Below are positions 44,629 through 53,505 of a stretch of 64,000 nt of DNA, one piece after another. Source of the stretch: Halopiger aswanensis (GTDB lineage Archaea > Halobacteriota > Halobacteria > Halobacteriales > Natrialbaceae); NCBI RefSeq assembly GCF_003610195.1, contig NZ_RAPO01000001.1, positions 992,001 to 1,056,000 of the forward strand, given 5' to 3'. The position numbers and the translations under genes are program-made. Positions within the stretch are counted from its first letter, which is position 1, and the number at the start of each line of letters is the position of its first letter. Below the pieces are notes generated by a model. The model had not been told where the DNA came from. It did no database searches and worked only from the letters and a program-made list of their open reading frames with translations.

Positions 44629-45366
44629 TCAGGCCGTGAACGTGAGCACGTGTCCGTCCGGATCGCGAACGACGACTCGTTCGTCCGTCTCCCGCTCGAC
44701 TGATCGGACGCAGTCGCGGATCGCCTCGAGCACCTGCGTCGGCGCCTCGCCTTCGACCTCGAATCCCAGATCGACGTGCACTCCGCCCCGTGCGTCGGCG
44801 ATCCCCAACTGTGGTTCCCACAACTCGAGCGCCAGCCCCGTCGGATCGGGTCCGTTCATTCGCACGCGCTTACGCTCGCTGCCCCTGTCGACGGTCTCGA
44901 AACCGAGGTCGGCGTAGAACGATTCCGCGCGCTCGAGCGACTCGACCTCGAGGACGACCTCGAAGATGCCGTCGATTCCGGGGCCGTCGACGTCGCGCTG
45001 GCCGAGTTCGACGCAGTTGCCGTCCGGATCGTACAGGTACAGCGACTTCGCGGTGCCGAACTGCGTCTCCTCGAGGTCGCCGTCGTACCGCTCGGAGAGG
45101 CGGTCCCACCAGTCGTCGTACTCGGCGACCGGAATCGAGAACGCGAAGTGCGTGTGCAGACCGCCCCGCGGGAGGCCGGTCGGCCGGCGCAAGACGAGGT
45201 CGGTTTCGCCCGCCGCGAAGGTGAGTTCGTCTCCGTTCTCGTCGTCTCCTCGTGATCGTCCTACCCGTCCCTCGCGGACGTCCATCTCGAGCGTCTCCGC
45301 GTAGAACCGCCGCGCTGGCTCGAGGTATTTGACCTCGAGGGCGAGCCAGGCGAGCTGGGTGAGCAT
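44629..45366 (-). CDS. VOC-superfamily (glyoxalase/ring-cleavage dioxygenase-like) protein
   Basis: This 245-aa protein holds two VOC modules. The first is LAWLALEVKYLEPARRFYAETLEMDV with metal ligands expected near HTHFAF and CVELGQ. The second is FEVVLEVESLERAESFYADLGFE with HVDLGFEV. The linker SLYLYDPDGNCVEL is typical of extradiol dioxygenases and glyoxalases. The substrate is unknown. I start at ATG 45366 (MLTQLAWLALEV), since the 9 residues before it are not conserved. Confidence 0.85.
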   Translation of the reverse strand: MLTQLAWLALEVKYLEPARRFYAETLEMDVREGRVGRSRGDDENGDELTFAAGETDLVLRRPTGLPRGGLHTHFAFSIPVAEYDDWWDRLSERYDGDLEETQFGTAKSLYLYDPDGNCVELGQRDVDGPGIDGIFEVVLEVESLERAESFYADLGFETVDRGSERKRVRMNGPDPTGLALELWEPQLGIADARGGVHVDLGFEVEGEAPTQVLEAIRDCVRSVERETDERVVVRDPDGHVLTFTA

Positions 45367-45485
45367 GGGCGTCGGTACGAGCGGTGGACGCATATACTGT
45401 CGGCCGGGACTCGACCGAAGCTGGAGAACCGGACGTGGTAGCCGCGTGACGGTCGTTTATGCCACTGACGCCCGTAGACACGTAC

Positions 45486-46169
45486 ATGAGCTTTCGAATC
45501 GACGAGCGCGCGACCGACTTCGAGGAGATCGATCGCTACGACCACGGCGTCGGCTGGATCGCCCATCCGGACGAGGAAATGCAGCGAGCGAGCCACGCCA
45601 TCGAGGTCGACGGCGACGTCTGGGTAATCGACCCCGTCGACGCCGAGGGCCTGGACGAACTGTTCGCCGAGTTCGGCGACGTGGCCGGCGTCGTCGTCCT
45701 GCTCGACCGGCACACCCGCGACGCTGCCACGATTGCCAACCGCCACAACGTCCCGGTCTACCTGCACGACTCCTTTTCGGGCGTCACCGACGACCTCGAG
45801 GCGGCGGTCGCCCGCTTCGGCGACCGACTCTCGGATACCGGCATCGAAGCGTATCCGGTCGTCGACAACCGATTCTGGCAGGAAGTCGCGCTTTACGATC
45901 CGCGCGATGACACACTCGTCGTCCCCGAGTCGGTCGGCACGAGCGACTACTTCCGCGCCGGAAACGAACGGCTCGGCGTCCACCCGATGCGACGGCTCGT
46001 TCCGCCTCGCGAGACGCTCGGTGCGTTCGATCCGGACCGCGTGCTGGTCGGCCACGGGGAGGGCGTGCTGTCCAACGCCGACGTGGCACTCGAAGACGCG
46101 CTCGAGAACTCCCGCCGGCGGGCGCCGGGGGTCTTCGCGGGCATGGTTCGGGAGTTCCTTCCCGTCTGA
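45486..46169 (+). CDS. Conserved haloarchaeal protein with a degenerate metallo-beta-lactamase-like pattern
   Basis: The 227-aa protein starts MSFRIDERATDFEEIDRYD. It has HAIEVDGDVWVIDPVDAEGLDELF, then VVLLDRHTRDAATIANRHNVPVYLH, and ends VLVGHGEGVLSNADVALEDAL. This order of strand-loop elements resembles a metallo-beta-lactamase fold, but the HxHxDH metal motif is missing (DRHTRDA instead). The protein may therefore be a non-hydrolytic relative. The in-frame upstream codons from 45459 are probably not used. Confidence 0.7.
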   Translation: MSFRIDERATDFEEIDRYDHGVGWIAHPDEEMQRASHAIEVDGDVWVIDPVDAEGLDELFAEFGDVAGVVVLLDRHTRDAATIANRHNVPVYLHDSFSGVTDDLEAAVARFGDRLSDTGIEAYPVVDNRFWQEVALYDPRDDTLVVPESVGTSDYFRAGNERLGVHPMRRLVPPRETLGAFDPDRVLVGHGEGVLSNADVALEDALENSRRRAPGVFAGMVREFLPV

Positions 46170-46277
46170 GTTGGCGGTTGCCCCGCTGTAATCGCCTGCC
46201 GAATCTTCAGAGACGAGGCACGGTGCAGCAGCATGCGCGGGGAATACACCTAACTACCTACCGCTCCTACACCGCCT

Positions 46278-46727
46278 GTGGTTTACATCACGCGAGCGCT
46301 CGTCGACGTCCTGCTCGATCTGGCCAGCGACGCCGATCCCGATCGCGTGACGACCGGCGTCTCCGTCACGCCCGCGGGCGACCTCGAGGACGCCGACGCC
46401 GTCCCGCCCGAGACGCCGGTCTTTACGGATTTCTTCCTCCCCGATCCCGGCAACCCGGTCAACGCCGTCTTCGGGGTCGACCTCACAACGCCTGCCCGCC
46501 AAGCGCAGGGTCGATTCGTCTCTCACCCCGTCCGCGAACTCGAGGTGACCAAGCGCGACGACCTCGCGGAGGTGATCTTCGTCGCGGTGCCACCCTGGGG
46601 AACCGGACAAGATTCTTTCGGCGCGTTCAATCGCTCGGGCGAACGGCAGCCGCTCGAGATCATCGATGCGCAGGCGCCGGCGGAGTCGTTCTCCGAATCA
46701 GAGTCGGAGTCAGAGTCGAAGCTATAG
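46278..46727 (+). CDS. Conserved haloarchaeal hypothetical protein, 149 aa
   Basis: The protein starts at GTG (VVYITRALVDVLLDLASDADP). It contains PVFTDFFLPDPGNPVNAVFGVDLTTP and ends in a (SE)n tail coded by a short GAGTCA simple repeat (46683-46720). The core looks like an alpha/beta domain. I do not recognise a family. Its neighbours give no hint of function. Confidence 0.7.
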   Translation: MVYITRALVDVLLDLASDADPDRVTTGVSVTPAGDLEDADAVPPETPVFTDFFLPDPGNPVNAVFGVDLTTPARQAQGRFVSHPVRELEVTKRDDLAEVIFVAVPPWGTGQDSFGAFNRSGERQPLEIIDAQAPAESFSESESESESKL

Positions 46728-46813
46728 TGGGCGCAGTGGCGCCGTACTACCGGCTCGGCGAGAGTAGTAGGCACACCACTCGAAAAGGGATAAAATCGAA
46801 GTCTGGTCGGCGG

Positions 46814-46942
46814 TTAGCCCGGATTGGGCGTCGGAAAGCCGTTGTCGTCGATGATTCGGCCGATGATGCTATCGCGCTGCCGGTCTCGATCGTCGTCCCT
46901 CTCGGAGTCGTCCGACGATGGGAAGCCCGGTACGTGTGGCAT
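46814..46942 (-). CDS. Possible 42-aa small protein
   Basis: The frame begins MPHVPGFPSSDDSERDDD and ends IGRIIDDNGFPTPNPG. Its acidic middle flanked by Pro/Gly-rich ends and its codon use resemble haloarchaeal small proteins. It would fill a 350-bp gap. No membrane or metal motif is visible, so it is only a candidate. Confidence 0.35.
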   Translation of the reverse strand: MPHVPGFPSSDDSERDDDRDRQRDSIIGRIIDDNGFPTPNPG

Positions 46943-47079
46943 ACGACTCGACCTCCACGTCTCACTAGTGACTCGAGGCGGAAAAGAATCGGGGACCGCT
47001 GCGTTCGTCGGTGTCCCATTCCTCAGTGATACCGTCTATAGGGTAGCTTCGCGCTCCCCTCTCCGTCGTTCTCGCGACG

Positions 47080-47289
47080 TCACTCGAGATAGCCCAGCCC
47101 GCGGAGCTGCTCGGTGATCTCCTCGAATTCGGCCTCGGTCAGTTCGCCCTCCTTCTGGTGCTGGATGACGATGCTGCGCAGCAGAAATCGAACGAGATCG
47201 CTCGTGCTCTGGAAGCTCGTCCCCTCGATCGTCTCCTCGACGCGGTCGGCGAGATCCTTCGGGATCGAGACCGTGGTGTACTCGGTCAT
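47080..47289 (-). CDS. Ribbon-helix-helix (CopG-like) DNA-binding protein
   Basis: This 69-aa protein starts MTEYTTVSIPKDLADRVEETI, the beta-strand and first helix of an RHH domain. The second helix is STSDLVRFLLRSIVIQHQ. Such proteins bind DNA as dimers and act as repressors or antitoxins. No toxin gene overlaps it. The acidic tail ELTEAEFEEITEQLRGLG is of the type seen in many haloarchaeal members. Confidence 0.88.
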   Translation of the reverse strand: MTEYTTVSIPKDLADRVEETIEGTSFQSTSDLVRFLLRSIVIQHQKEGELTEAEFEEITEQLRGLGYLE

Positions 47290-47390
47290 ACCCCAACCTC
47301 TGTCGCCGGCCCCAAATGCGTGTCGACCGCTCTCGTCGCGTTCGTCGCGTCTTCGTAGCGATTTTTAAAGCTGCCTCGCTAGTTCACTGT

Positions 47391-47720
47391 ATGGGCGTTC
47401 GGCCACCCTCGAGCGGAGACGACGACGAACCCGAGAGCATCGAATTCGGCATCGCCGCTGTTGACGCCAAGCTACGCGATTCCGACCTCTCCTTCCCGGC
47501 GACGAAAGACGACGTCGCGGCCGAACTCGGCCACGAACGAATCCCGTACAACGTGCACGGGGACGACGTCGCGCTGGGCGAGATACTAGCAGAAGTCAAT
47601 ACGCCGGAGTTTCGCTCCCGCCAGGAACTGCTGAACGAACTGCATCAACCCTTCGAGGAGTATCGCCGACAGCACTCGGGTGGCGTCTTCCAACAGGTTC
47701 GGTCGATGCTCCCCTTCTAA
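47391..47720 (+). CDS. Small conserved haloarchaeal protein (DUF5789/DUF2795-like)
   Basis: This 109-aa acidic protein has the pattern FPATKDDVAAELGHERIPYNVHGDDVALGEILAEV, which looks like the DUF5789/DUF2795 group of small helical proteins. The end is VFQQVRSMLPF. I start at ATG 47391, since the codons before it are Arg-rich and not family-like. It converges with the aglJ-like gene, leaving only 6 bp between the stops. Confidence 0.75.
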   Translation: MGVRPPSSGDDDEPESIEFGIAAVDAKLRDSDLSFPATKDDVAAELGHERIPYNVHGDDVALGEILAEVNTPEFRSRQELLNELHQPFEEYRRQHSGGVFQQVRSMLPF

Positions 47721-47726
47721 TCGACC

Positions 47727-48743
47727 TCAGTCGTCGTCGCGATTATTGCGGCGCGCGATGTGCTCGAGCCGACGCCGCTGTTCGCGGTGGAGGGTTACGA
47801 GCATGTCCGAGAGGACGCCGAACATGAGCAGTTGGACGCCGAGTAGGATTGCGGCCGCCGAAACGAGCGCCATGATCTCGTGGCCGACTCCGTACTGGAC
47901 CCACTCCCAGAGCACGTAAGCTGCGATGAGGCTCCCCGTAACGAGGCCGGCGGCTCCGAGGCTGCCGAAGTAAAACAGTGGGTTGTTGGTTTTCGCTAGC
48001 GAGTACAGCGCGAGGATGATCGTCCCGCCGTCCCTGATCGGGTGGAGGTTCGTCTCCGATTCCTCGGGTCGGGCGCTGTAACTGACCGGGACGACCGTCG
48101 TGTCGATCCCGTGTTTCACGCACTCGACGGCGAGTTCCGTCTCGATCGTAAAGCCGTCTGAGTCGAGCGAAAGCCGGTCGAACGAATCGGTCGTGAAGGC
48201 GCGGTAGCCCGAGAGAATGTCCTCGTAGTCGGCGCCGTGAATCAGCCGGAACGAGCGGTTGATCATCCGGTTGCCGAACCCGTTCAACGCCTTCATCGCG
48301 TCGTCGTCCATGTCCGCAAACCGGTTGCCGATCACGTGCTCGTACCCTTGGGCGAGCGGCTCGAGCATCGTGTCGGCGTCGGCCGGATCGTACGTCCCGT
48401 CGCCGTCGAGCATCAGCACGTAGGGAACGTCGATGTAGTCAACGGCTTCCCGGACCGCCTGGCCCTTGCCCTCACCGGACTGGACCAGCACCTGTGCGCC
48501 GTGATCGCGGGCGATCTCCTGCGTGTCGTCGTCCGACCCGCCGTCGATGACGACGACGTTCGTGTAGCCCTGCTCCTCGAAGCCGTCGATCACGTCGCCG
48601 ATCGTCGCGGCTTCGTTCAACGTCGGAATGAGGATACACACCTCTTCGGCGGAAATCTCGCGCGTCGTCTCGGATTGGCTCATGACGGTAATCTCGCCGC
48701 TACCGTCCGCGACCGCGCTCGCGCGAGGCCCATCGTTCTCCAT
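47727..48743 (-). CDS. aglJ: Dolichyl-phosphate hexosyltransferase, AglJ-like
   Basis: In Haloferax, AglJ attaches the first sugar of the S-layer N-glycan to dolichol phosphate. This 338-aa GT2 enzyme has CILIPTLNEAATIGDVIDGF, VVIDGGSDDDTQEIA and the metal motif LMLDGDGTYDPADAD. Two C-terminal helices anchor it (PLFYFGSLGAAGLVTGSLIAAYV and IMALVSAAAILLGVQLLMFG, cited in part). An alternative start at MSQSETTR (residue 21) is possible. It opens the glycan cluster. Confidence 0.88.
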   Translation of the reverse strand: MENDGPRASAVADGSGEITVMSQSETTREISAEEVCILIPTLNEAATIGDVIDGFEEQGYTNVVVIDGGSDDDTQEIARDHGAQVLVQSGEGKGQAVREAVDYIDVPYVLMLDGDGTYDPADADTMLEPLAQGYEHVIGNRFADMDDDAMKALNGFGNRMINRSFRLIHGADYEDILSGYRAFTTDSFDRLSLDSDGFTIETELAVECVKHGIDTTVVPVSYSARPEESETNLHPIRDGGTIILALYSLAKTNNPLFYFGSLGAAGLVTGSLIAAYVLWEWVQYGVGHEIMALVSAAAILLGVQLLMFGVLSDMLVTLHREQRRRLEHIARRNNRDDD

Positions 48744-48824
48744 CGCCAGTCACTCTTTCGTGTGGCCGCAAAAGAGTACTGATCGACGGGATCGCCTGTG
48801 CAACGCTTGTGACTTCCTTCGAGT

Positions 48825-50120
48825 CTACCAGGTCAGTCCTTCGTACACGTCGAGCTCGTCTTTGTCGACGTCGATCCGCCGCCCGTCTACGAGCACGCGC
48901 CGGGCCATCCCGTCGAACTCGAGGGCGTCGAACTCCGGCCAGTCGGTCGCGACGACCGCGCCGTCAGCGCCCTCGAGCGCCCCCGCGGCCGAGTCGGCGT
49001 ACTCGATCTCGAGGTCGGGGTACTGCTCGCGGACGTTATCCATCGCGACGGGGTCGTACGCGACGACCGCGGCGCCGCGCTCGCGGAGATACTCGACGAC
49101 GTCCAGTGCGCGGGACTTTCGGATGTCGTCGGTCCCCGGCTTGAAGGATAGGCCGAGGACGGCGATCCGTGCACCCTCGAGGTCGACGTGGTCCGCGAGC
49201 AGGTCGACGAGCCGCCGCGGTTGTTCGTCGTTGACGGCGACGGCGGCGTCGAGCAGTTCGGGTTCGTACCCCTGTTCGCGGGCGCCGGCCCGCAGGGCGG
49301 CGACGTCTTTGGGGAAGCAGGAGCCGCCCCAGCCCAGTCCCGAACGCATGAACCGCTCGGAGATGCGGTCGTCGAGGCCGACCGCCTCGAGGACCTCGTA
49401 AGCGTCCGCGCCGTACTCCTTGGCGATGTTGCCGAGGTCGTTCACCAGCGACACCTTCGAGGCGAGGAAGGCGTTGTTCGCGTACTTGATCAGTTCGGCC
49501 TCGCGGACGTCGGTCTCGACGAGGTGGGTGTCGTCGTTCGCGAGGATCGGCGCGTAGAGCTCGCGGAGCTGCTCGGCGGCTGCGTCGGTGCGGGTTCCGA
49601 GGACGACCTTGTCCGGCTCGAGGAAGTCCTGGACCGCGGTCCCCATCCGCAGGAACTCGGGGTTCATCGCGACGTCGATGCCGTCGCCGATGGCCGTTCC
49701 CGATTGCTCCTCGAGGATTGGCGCGACGACTTCCTCGGTCGTTCCCGGCAGCACGGTACTCTTGACGACGACGAGGTGGTCGTCGTCTTTGGCGGCGAGC
49801 GCGTCGCCGAGCATCTCCGCGCCGGCGCGCATCGGTGCGAGCTCGAGGCTGCCGTCGTCCGATTGTGGAGTGGGGAGACAGAGCAGCGTGACATCGGTCT
49901 CGAGAACCTCGTCGTAGTCCGTCGTCGCGCGGAGGGAAGCGCCGGCGTGCTCGGCAATCCGTTCCTCGAGGCCCGACTCGTGGATCGGCGCCTCGCCGGC
50001 GTTGATCGCGTCGACGATGTCCTCGTCGATTTCGACGTTGACGACCTCGTGGCCCAGATCGGCGAGACAGGCGGCGACGGTGGTCCCGACGTAGCCGCTG
50101 CCGATAATAGAGACGTTCAT
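48825..50120 (-). CDS. aglM: UDP-sugar 6-dehydrogenase, AglM/UGD-like
   Basis: The enzyme oxidises a UDP-hexose to a UDP-uronic acid. The 431-aa protein has the NAD motif IIGSGYVGTTVAACLADLGH, the central AELIKYANNAFLASKVSLVND and the catalytic Cys in LGWGGSCFPKDVAALRA. It is close to Haloferax AglM (UDP-glucose dehydrogenase). Since the cluster also carries Wbp-like enzymes that need UDP-GlcNAc-uronate, a UDP-GlcNAc dehydrogenase role is possible. It lies 81 bp upstream of aglJ. Confidence 0.92.
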   Translation of the reverse strand: MNVSIIGSGYVGTTVAACLADLGHEVVNVEIDEDIVDAINAGEAPIHESGLEERIAEHAGASLRATTDYDEVLETDVTLLCLPTPQSDDGSLELAPMRAGAEMLGDALAAKDDDHLVVVKSTVLPGTTEEVVAPILEEQSGTAIGDGIDVAMNPEFLRMGTAVQDFLEPDKVVLGTRTDAAAEQLRELYAPILANDDTHLVETDVREAELIKYANNAFLASKVSLVNDLGNIAKEYGADAYEVLEAVGLDDRISERFMRSGLGWGGSCFPKDVAALRAGAREQGYEPELLDAAVAVNDEQPRRLVDLLADHVDLEGARIAVLGLSFKPGTDDIRKSRALDVVEYLRERGAAVVAYDPVAMDNVREQYPDLEIEYADSAAGALEGADGAVVATDWPEFDALEFDGMARRVLVDGRRIDVDKDELDVYEGLTW

Positions 50121-50267
50121 AGCGGGCGAAACGCGGGGCTGGTGTTAGTGGTTTTCGGGTCGCGACGGTGCGATCCGCGTCTAAACCGATCAGGTTACGT
50201 CTCGAATGTTGAGGTTGTCGGCGCTCGAATCCGCGACTTTTTGAGGGTGTTCTGTGAATACCCTCGC

Positions 50268-51185
50268 ATGGAAAACTACCGGATTCTTGTCACGGGCGGC
50301 GCGGGATTTATCGGCTCGAATCTCGCGAACGAGTTGGCGAGCCGTAACGACGTGATCGCCATCGACGACTGTTATCTCGGCGAGGCTGACAACCTCTCCG
50401 ACGACGTCGAGTTCGTCGAGGCGAGCGTCCTCGAGGACGATTTGCCGACTGACGTCGATGTTGTCTTCCACTTGGCTGCGCTCTCGTCCTATGCGATGCA
50501 CGAGGAGGATCCGACGCGAGGCGCTCGCGTGAACGTCGAAGGGTTTGTTAATACGGTCGAACAGGCACGCCAGGACGGTTGCGAGGCCGTCGTTTACGCG
50601 TCGACGTCCTCGATCTACGGCACCAGAACCGAACCGACGCCCGAGGACGTGCCAGTGTCGGTCAACACGGGCTACGAGGCTTCGAAAATGGCCCGCGAGC
50701 GCTACGCGGAATACTTCGGCAACCACTACGGGATGTCCATGTGCGGAATGCGTTTCTTCTCGGTCTATCAGGGCTATGAGGGCGCCGAGGGCCACAAGGG
50801 CGAGTACGCCAACGTTATCGCACAGTTCGCCGACGACATCGCTCACGGCCGGTCGCCGGAACTCTACGGGGACGGCACCCAGACCCGCGACTTCACGCAC
50901 GTCTCGGATGTGGTGCGCGCACTCGAGTTAGCCGCCGAGGACGAACTCGAGGGAGTCTACAACGTTGGCACCGGCGATCGAACCTCGTTCAACGAACTCG
51001 TTGGGTTACTCAACGAGACGCTCGGAACGGATGTCGCTCCCGAGTATGTCGAGAACCCGATTCCCGAAGACGTGTACGTCCACGATACCTGCGCGGACGC
51101 GTCGAAGCTTCGGGCTGCGACCGGCTGGGAACCCGAGATCGGGCTCGAGGAGGGAGTAGAGCGAGTCTGCGAGCCGTACCTGTGA
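50268..51185 (+). CDS. NAD-dependent nucleotide-sugar epimerase (extended SDR)
   Basis: This 305-aa protein begins MENYRILVTGGAGFIGSNLANEL with the GxxGxxG motif. It has catalytic Ser in YASTSSIYG and the Tyr-Lys pair in TGYEASKMARERY. It continues with GMRFFSVYQGY and DGTQTRDFTHVSDVVRAL, typical of UDP-glucose 4-epimerase-like or dTDP-glucose dehydratase-like enzymes. Substrate is not determinable. The ATG 50268 is the first Met before the Rossmann motif; the far longer frame upstream is an aglM shadow. Confidence 0.88.
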   Translation: MENYRILVTGGAGFIGSNLANELASRNDVIAIDDCYLGEADNLSDDVEFVEASVLEDDLPTDVDVVFHLAALSSYAMHEEDPTRGARVNVEGFVNTVEQARQDGCEAVVYASTSSIYGTRTEPTPEDVPVSVNTGYEASKMARERYAEYFGNHYGMSMCGMRFFSVYQGYEGAEGHKGEYANVIAQFADDIAHGRSPELYGDGTQTRDFTHVSDVVRALELAAEDELEGVYNVGTGDRTSFNELVGLLNETLGTDVAPEYVENPIPEDVYVHDTCADASKLRAATGWEPEIGLEEGVERVCEPYL

Positions 51186-51230
51186 GTCAGTGTCTGTTTC
51201 GATTCGTTCGGCGAAGACAGAGCAGGGAGA

Positions 51231-52214
51231 TCAGGAATTGAGAACGAGTGGTTCGTACCACTCCCGGTTGTCCCGGTACCAGTCGACGAACTGCGAGACG
51301 CCCTCGCGGATGCTCGTCGACGGTTCGTAGCCGATCAGTTCGTTCGCCTTCGACACGTCGGCGTGGGTGTGGCGCGCGTCGGCTTCCTTGGCGTCATTGT
51401 ACTCGAGACCGACATCGGCGCCCGTCTCGTCGATGATGTGTTCGGCGAGTTCTTCGATCGTGATGTTCCCTGTCGAGCCGATATTCATCGCTTCGCCGTC
51501 CGCAGCATCCGTCTCGAGCAGCGTGAGATTCGCACCTACGATATCATCGATATAGGTGAAGTCACGCGTCTGTTGGCCGTCGCCATAGATTACTGGCGGC
51601 TTGCCGTTGAGACACCGCGACGTGAAGTTAGTGATCGCCATATTCGGCCGCATCCGCGGCCCGTAAACGGTGAAGTATCGGAGGCTGACCGTCGGCAGAT
51701 CGTAGACATCGGTCCAGACGCGACAGTAGTGCTCGGCCGCGAGCTTCGTCACGCCGTAGGGGCTCTGGGGCACGTTCTGGTGGTCTTCGTCGTACGGCAG
51801 GTACTCCATCTCGCCGTAGACCGATGACGACGAGGCGTTGACGAACCGTTCCACGCCATGGTCAGCGGCCGCCTGTAGGAGGTTGAGTAGTCCCGTCGTG
51901 TTGATTTCGTGGGGCTTTTTCGGATTCTCGACGCTCGTCCGAACGCCAGCTTGAGCCGCTTGGTGGTAGATGTAGTCGATATCGCGACTCGCGATAATGT
52001 CTCGGACGAGTTCCTCGTCAGTAATCGATCCATTCACGAACTCGAACCGCTCGTCACCGAGTTCGCGACACAGTTCGACGTTCCGTTCCTTGATTCCCGT
52101 ATCGTAGTAGGGGTCCATAACATCGAGTACCGTGACGGTATGGCCCTCCTCGAGGAGTCCTTCCGCAATGTGGGAGCCGATGAACCCTGCACCGCCGGTT
52201 ACGAGGACGTTCAT
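51231..52214 (-). CDS. NAD-dependent epimerase, UDP-glucuronate 4-epimerase-like
   Basis: This 327-aa extended SDR has VTGGAGFIGSHIAEGLLEEGH. The loop DVMDPYYDTGIKERNVEL resembles UDP-glucuronate 4-epimerases. Catalytic Ser lies in NASSSSVYGEM and Tyr-Lys in SPYGVTKLAAEHY. FTVYGPRMRPNMAI and DGQQTRDFTYIDDIV are also typical. It could convert the uronic acid made by the aglM-like enzyme to its galacto form. It converges with the 50268-51185 epimerase. Confidence 0.9.
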   Translation of the reverse strand: MNVLVTGGAGFIGSHIAEGLLEEGHTVTVLDVMDPYYDTGIKERNVELCRELGDERFEFVNGSITDEELVRDIIASRDIDYIYHQAAQAGVRTSVENPKKPHEINTTGLLNLLQAAADHGVERFVNASSSSVYGEMEYLPYDEDHQNVPQSPYGVTKLAAEHYCRVWTDVYDLPTVSLRYFTVYGPRMRPNMAITNFTSRCLNGKPPVIYGDGQQTRDFTYIDDIVGANLTLLETDAADGEAMNIGSTGNITIEELAEHIIDETGADVGLEYNDAKEADARHTHADVSKANELIGYEPSTSIREGVSQFVDWYRDNREWYEPLVLNS

Positions 52215-52498
52215 ACGGGGCAGGAGACAGCGCGGTCGTTAGTTAGTTTCGGTGCACTCGAATTCTTCCCTCGTGATGATTGAGCCCGGAGTGTGACCAT
52301 ATATAATCGGATCAGTCAGGTACGTAGGACCTACTTGAGCAGAGACAGACTGACTTGGTCAGAGGTTGTAATCGCATAGTCGGAAGCACACTGACTGCTC
52401 CCTTGGTAGTCGTTACGGACTGCCGTGTAAATCGAAGCAACACCTACCCGTCGATTACAAGCAGCATACCAAAGGAACAGAGTAAAACTGGTTCACCT

Positions 52499-52591
52499 AT
52501 GCAACGGGACTACATTACGAAATTCGAGTGCAAAAAGTGTCACAGGCAGTACGAGCATCCACATGGTGCCCAAACGTGTTGTGAGCGCTGA
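52499..52591 (+). CDS. Possible 30-aa zinc-finger micro-protein
   Basis: The peptide begins MQRDYITKFECKKCHRQY and ends HGAQTCCER. It holds a CxxC pair and a CC pair 14 residues later with His between, a plausible small zinc-binding knuckle. It lies alone in a 400-bp gap between glycan genes. Tiny haloarchaeal zinc-finger proteins are known, usually with two CxxC motifs, so this is only a candidate. Confidence 0.4.
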   Translation: MQRDYITKFECKKCHRQYEHPHGAQTCCER

Positions 52592-52615
52592 TTCGGAACT
52601 ATTGTTGTTGGTTTC

Positions 52616-53380
52616 TCAATCGTTATTGGCCGTGGCTTCAGAGGCCTCTCCCGTAGACGCCAGCGAGTCATTGTCTTGGAGTCGTTCCGTTGCTCGCTCT
52701 CGATCGTCGGGATAGCCGACGTCGATACGCCACCCGTCCATCCGGATCGCGTCAATCGTTCTACCCGACTGGATCAGCAGGTCGATCGCGTCCGGGAGTT
52801 CGTACTCGCCGCGGTCGCTCGGCTGAACGAGGTGACAGGCATGGAAGATCTCCGGCGTGAACGTATAGAACCCAGTCATCACGAGATTCGACGGTGGATC
52901 GTCCGGTTTCTCCATCACCTCGACGATCTCGCCGTACTCGTTCGTATCGAGAACACCGTACCGTGACGCTTCCTCGTAGGGGACTTCCTCGACGAGGAAG
53001 GCCGCGTCGGCGCGGGCCTCCTGCTGACGATTGATGACATCGCCGAGATTCGCTCGGAACACGTTATCCCCGAGCATCAGCATGAAGTCATCGTCGATGT
53101 GGGGCTCCGCCTGGAGGATCGCGTGGGCAAGTCCCAGCTGTTCACGCTGGTGCGCGTAGGTGATCGGTACGCCCTCGTACTCGTCACCGTAACGTTCGAT
53201 GATCTGTTCCTTCTGGTAACCGACGACGACGACGAACTCCGTCGCACCGATCTCGATCAAATTGTCGAATACGTCCTCAATGAGCGGCTTGCCGTCGACC
53301 TCGACGAGGACTTTCGGTTTGTCGTCCGTGAGGGGCCGAAGGCGAGTTCCTTTGCCTGCGGCCAGCACGACTGCTTGCAT
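52616..53380 (-). CDS. aglF: Sugar nucleotidylyltransferase, AglF-like
   Basis: The enzyme activates a sugar-1-phosphate with UTP or dTTP. The 254-aa protein begins MQAVVLAAGKGTRLRPLTDDKPKVLVEV, the classic GxGTRLRPLT-KPK motif. It continues with LGLAHAILQAEPHIDDDFMLMLGDNVF and WRIDVGYPDD. It resembles Haloferax AglF, a glucose-1-phosphate uridylyltransferase. I start at ATG 53380 because the family starts right at the motif. It is divergent from the GlmU-like gene. Confidence 0.9.
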   Translation of the reverse strand: MQAVVLAAGKGTRLRPLTDDKPKVLVEVDGKPLIEDVFDNLIEIGATEFVVVVGYQKEQIIERYGDEYEGVPITYAHQREQLGLAHAILQAEPHIDDDFMLMLGDNVFRANLGDVINRQQEARADAAFLVEEVPYEEASRYGVLDTNEYGEIVEVMEKPDDPPSNLVMTGFYTFTPEIFHACHLVQPSDRGEYELPDAIDLLIQSGRTIDAIRMDGWRIDVGYPDDRERATERLQDNDSLASTGEASEATANND

Positions 53381-53505
53381 ATAGCTATAGCTTCCAATCA
53401 AGTGTTATATGTCTTCGGGCATCGTATTGACGGGCGATAGTTCGCCGATCAGACTCCTTTCGGACAACCAGCAAGTATTCAAGGATTCCTCCGACAAGAG
53501 TGACT

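Noticed and set aside
47371-47380. TATA-like ATTTTTAAAG before the small gene at 47391
   Set aside because: Only about 15 bp from the ATG, too close for a leaderless start at that codon, so I did not list it as the promoter.
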